This document shows positions 61,963 through 64,000 of a DNA stretch of 64,000 bases, piece after piece (positions within the stretch are counted from its first letter, which is position 1; each line of letters opens with the position of its first letter). The notes below the pieces were generated by a model that was not told where the DNA came from, ran no database searches, and saw only the letters and a program-made list of their open reading frames with translations. Both the position numbers and the translations under genes were made by a program. The stretch lies in contig CAJJBG010000015.1 in NCBI GenBank assembly GCA_905182345.1, positions 39,544 through 103,543 on the forward strand, in the 5' to 3' direction. This DNA is from Pelagibacteraceae bacterium AG-422-B15 (GTDB taxonomy: Bacteria; Pseudomonadota; Alphaproteobacteria; Pelagibacterales; AG-422-B15).

Positions 61963-63174
61963 ATGAGAAGAGTTGTTGTCACAGGTTTAGGAATAATATC
62001 TTCGATAGGCAATAATGCTGCCGAAGTTACTGACTCATTAAAAGATGCTAAGTCAGGTATTTCTTTTGATCAGTCTCATAAAGATATGGGGTTTAGAAGT
62101 CAAGTGAGTGGACAAATTAAAATTAATTTACAAGAATCTATCGACCGAAAATTTTTACGTTTTATGGGAGATGGTGCTAGTTATAATTATTTAGCAATGC
62201 TTGAGGCTTTAAAAGATTCAGGCTTAGAAGATGATGATATTTCTAATCCACTAACTGGATTAATAATGGGCTCTGGAGGTCCATCAACTAAAAGTTTATT
62301 GAGAGCTTTTGATATAACAAGAAAAAGTGGTCCAAAAAAGATAGGTCCTACAAGTGTCCCTAAGGTTATGTGTAGTACAAACTCTGCAACTTTATCAACT
62401 TTTTTTAAAATAAAAGGAATGAACTACTCAATTAGTTCAGCCTGCGCAACAAGCGCTCACTGTATTGGCCATGGATCAGAATTAATACAAATGGGAAAAC
62501 AAGATATTGTATTTGCTGGCGGTGGCGAAGAATTAGACTGGTCATTGTCTGCTCTATTTGATGCTATGACTGCATTATCATCCAAATATAATGATTCACC
62601 AGAAAGTTCATCAAGAGCGTTTGATCAAACACGTGATGGTTTTGTAATTTCTGGTGGTGGTGGTGTTTTGGTGCTTGAAGAATTAGAGCATGCAAAGGCA
62701 CGTGGTGCAAAAATTTATGCAGAAATAGTTGGTTACGGTGCAACTTCAGATGGATATGATATGGTTCAACCTTCTGGAGAAGGAGCACAAAGATGTATGG
62801 AAATGGCAATTAAAACAACTGATGAAAAAGTTGATTATATTAATGCACATGGAACTTCTACTCCAGTTGGAGATAGTGCTGAACTTGGTGCCGTTCAAAA
62901 AGTTTTTGCTGAAAATACTCCCTATATCAGCTCTACAAAATCTCTAACAGGTCACTCGCTTGGTGCTGCCGGGGTTCAAGAGGCTATCTATTCTTTACTT
63001 ATGATGAAAAATAACTTTATGTGTAAATCAGCTCATATAGAAAATATTGATGATGCGGCAAAAAATATGAATATTTTAACTGAGAAAAAAGAAGGGTCTT
63101 TTAATATGGCTATGAGTAATAGTTTTGGATTTGGTGGCACTAATGCCTCTCTAATTTTTAAAAGGTATAATTAA
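61963..63174 (+). CDS. fabB: 3-oxoacyl-ACP synthase I
   Basis: [53 protein letters not shown]. Confidence 0.97.
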   Translation: MRRVVVTGLGIISSIGNNAAEVTDSLKDAKSGISFDQSHKDMGFRSQVSGQIKINLQESIDRKFLRFMGDGASYNYLAMLEALKDSGLEDDDISNPLTGLIMGSGGPSTKSLLRAFDITRKSGPKKIGPTSVPKVMCSTNSATLSTFFKIKGMNYSISSACATSAHCIGHGSELIQMGKQDIVFAGGGEELDWSLSALFDAMTALSSKYNDSPESSSRAFDQTRDGFVISGGGGVLVLEELEHAKARGAKIYAEIVGYGATSDGYDMVQPSGEGAQRCMEMAIKTTDEKVDYINAHGTSTPVGDSAELGAVQKVFAENTPYISSTKSLTGHSLGAAGVQEAIYSLLMMKNNFMCKSAHIENIDDAAKNMNILTEKKEGSFNMAMSNSFGFGGTNASLIFKRYN

Positions 63175-63177
63175 ATA

Positions 63178-63954
63178 ATGTATTTAAAAGGAAAAAGAGG
63201 GGTGATTATGGGACTAGCCAATGATCATTCTATAGCTTGGGGAATTGCAAAAAAATTATCTGAAGAAGGTGCTGAGCTATGCTTTATGTATGCAGGCGAA
63301 ACTTTATTGCGTCGCGTGCAACCTCTTGCAGAATCGCTGGATTCAAGTTTTTTAATAGAGTGCAATGTTTTAGACTCTGGTTCGGTGCAGTCAGCCTTTA
63401 ATAAAGTAAAAGATAAGTGGGGATCAATTGATTTTGTTCTTCATTCTATTGCCTTTTCTGACAAAAATGAATTAAAAGGAAAATACTTAGATACATCACG
63501 AGATAATTTTACCCAAACAATGCTTATTTCATGCTTTTCGTTTACTGAAACAGTAAAAGAAGCTAGCAAGCTTATGGTTAATGGTGGTGCTATGGTAACA
63601 TTAAGTTATGACGGATCTCAGAGAGTTGTTCCAAATTACAATGTAATGGGAGTGGCTAAAGCTGCTCTAGAATCAAGTGTTAGATATTTAGCAGCAGATC
63701 TAGGTGATAAAAATATTAGAGTTAACTCACTTTCTGCTGGACCAATGAAGACACTGGCGATGGCAGGTATTTCTGGTGGTAAAGATATGTTAAAATGGTC
63801 TGACAAGAATTCACTAATGCAAAGAAATATTACATTAGATGATGTAGGAAAATCAGGTATGTATCTATTAAGTGATCTTTCTTCCGGTGTTACTGGTGAA
63901 AACCACTATGTTGACTGTGGCTATAATAAAGTTGGCGTACCTAGAGAGATTTAA
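63178..63954 (+). CDS. fabI: enoyl-ACP reductase (NADH)
   Basis: GKRGVIMGLANDHSIAWGIAKKLSEEGAEL, Y-N-V-M-G-V-A-K-A-A-L-E catalytic region. Confidence 0.96.
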   Translation: MYLKGKRGVIMGLANDHSIAWGIAKKLSEEGAELCFMYAGETLLRRVQPLAESLDSSFLIECNVLDSGSVQSAFNKVKDKWGSIDFVLHSIAFSDKNELKGKYLDTSRDNFTQTMLISCFSFTETVKEASKLMVNGGAMVTLSYDGSQRVVPNYNVMGVAKAALESSVRYLAADLGDKNIRVNSLSAGPMKTLAMAGISGGKDMLKWSDKNSLMQRNITLDDVGKSGMYLLSDLSSGVTGENHYVDCGYNKVGVPREI

Positions 63955-64000
63955 TTTTTTTCTGTAAGAAGAGAATACTGATTAGATGAAGTTCCTTCTT

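Overview
AT-rich, gene-dense chromosomal window. Inference from gene families and synteny: a streamlined, probably marine, alphaproteobacterium. Almost everything is assignable to housekeeping or transport. Content includes an amine/glutarate catabolic group (class III aminotransferase, gcdH, puuD-like), pdxA, a branched-chain amino acid ABC transporter (livGFHM plus a convergent livK-like gene), umuDC with an alphaproteobacterial SOS box, tandem amt genes, and a DUF3604 / PPIase / HupE-UreJ-like group. It continues with an alkylsulfatase and a TauD-type dioxygenase, tsaE-amgK-murU, ahcY, a ChvGI-like two-component system next to pckA, polA, an RND transporter and a diiron protein. The last third holds gyrB-recF-dnaN-dnaA, rpsT, mutM, ubiE-ubiB-coaBC-dut, an FeS-type photolyase, a rubrerythrin / GlpC-like / DUF3501 operon and irr-fabA-fabB-fabI. 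I saw no rRNA, tRNA, CRISPR array, prophage or transposase. The strongest non-obvious signals are: (1) an unannotated decayed RegB/RegA (ActS/ActR) two-component remnant at about 43951-44459, with an internal deletion and several in-frame stops; (2) an ICE-type Irr box plus a second perfect palindrome in front of rubrerythrin; (3) a GTTC-N7-GTTC LexA box overlapping the likely umuDC promoter; (4) apparent loss of hprK/PTS genes from the ancestral chvIG-hprK-PTS-ahcY neighbourhood; (5) a cytidylyltransferase-cupin fusion. I did not find a convincing new defence or mobile system.
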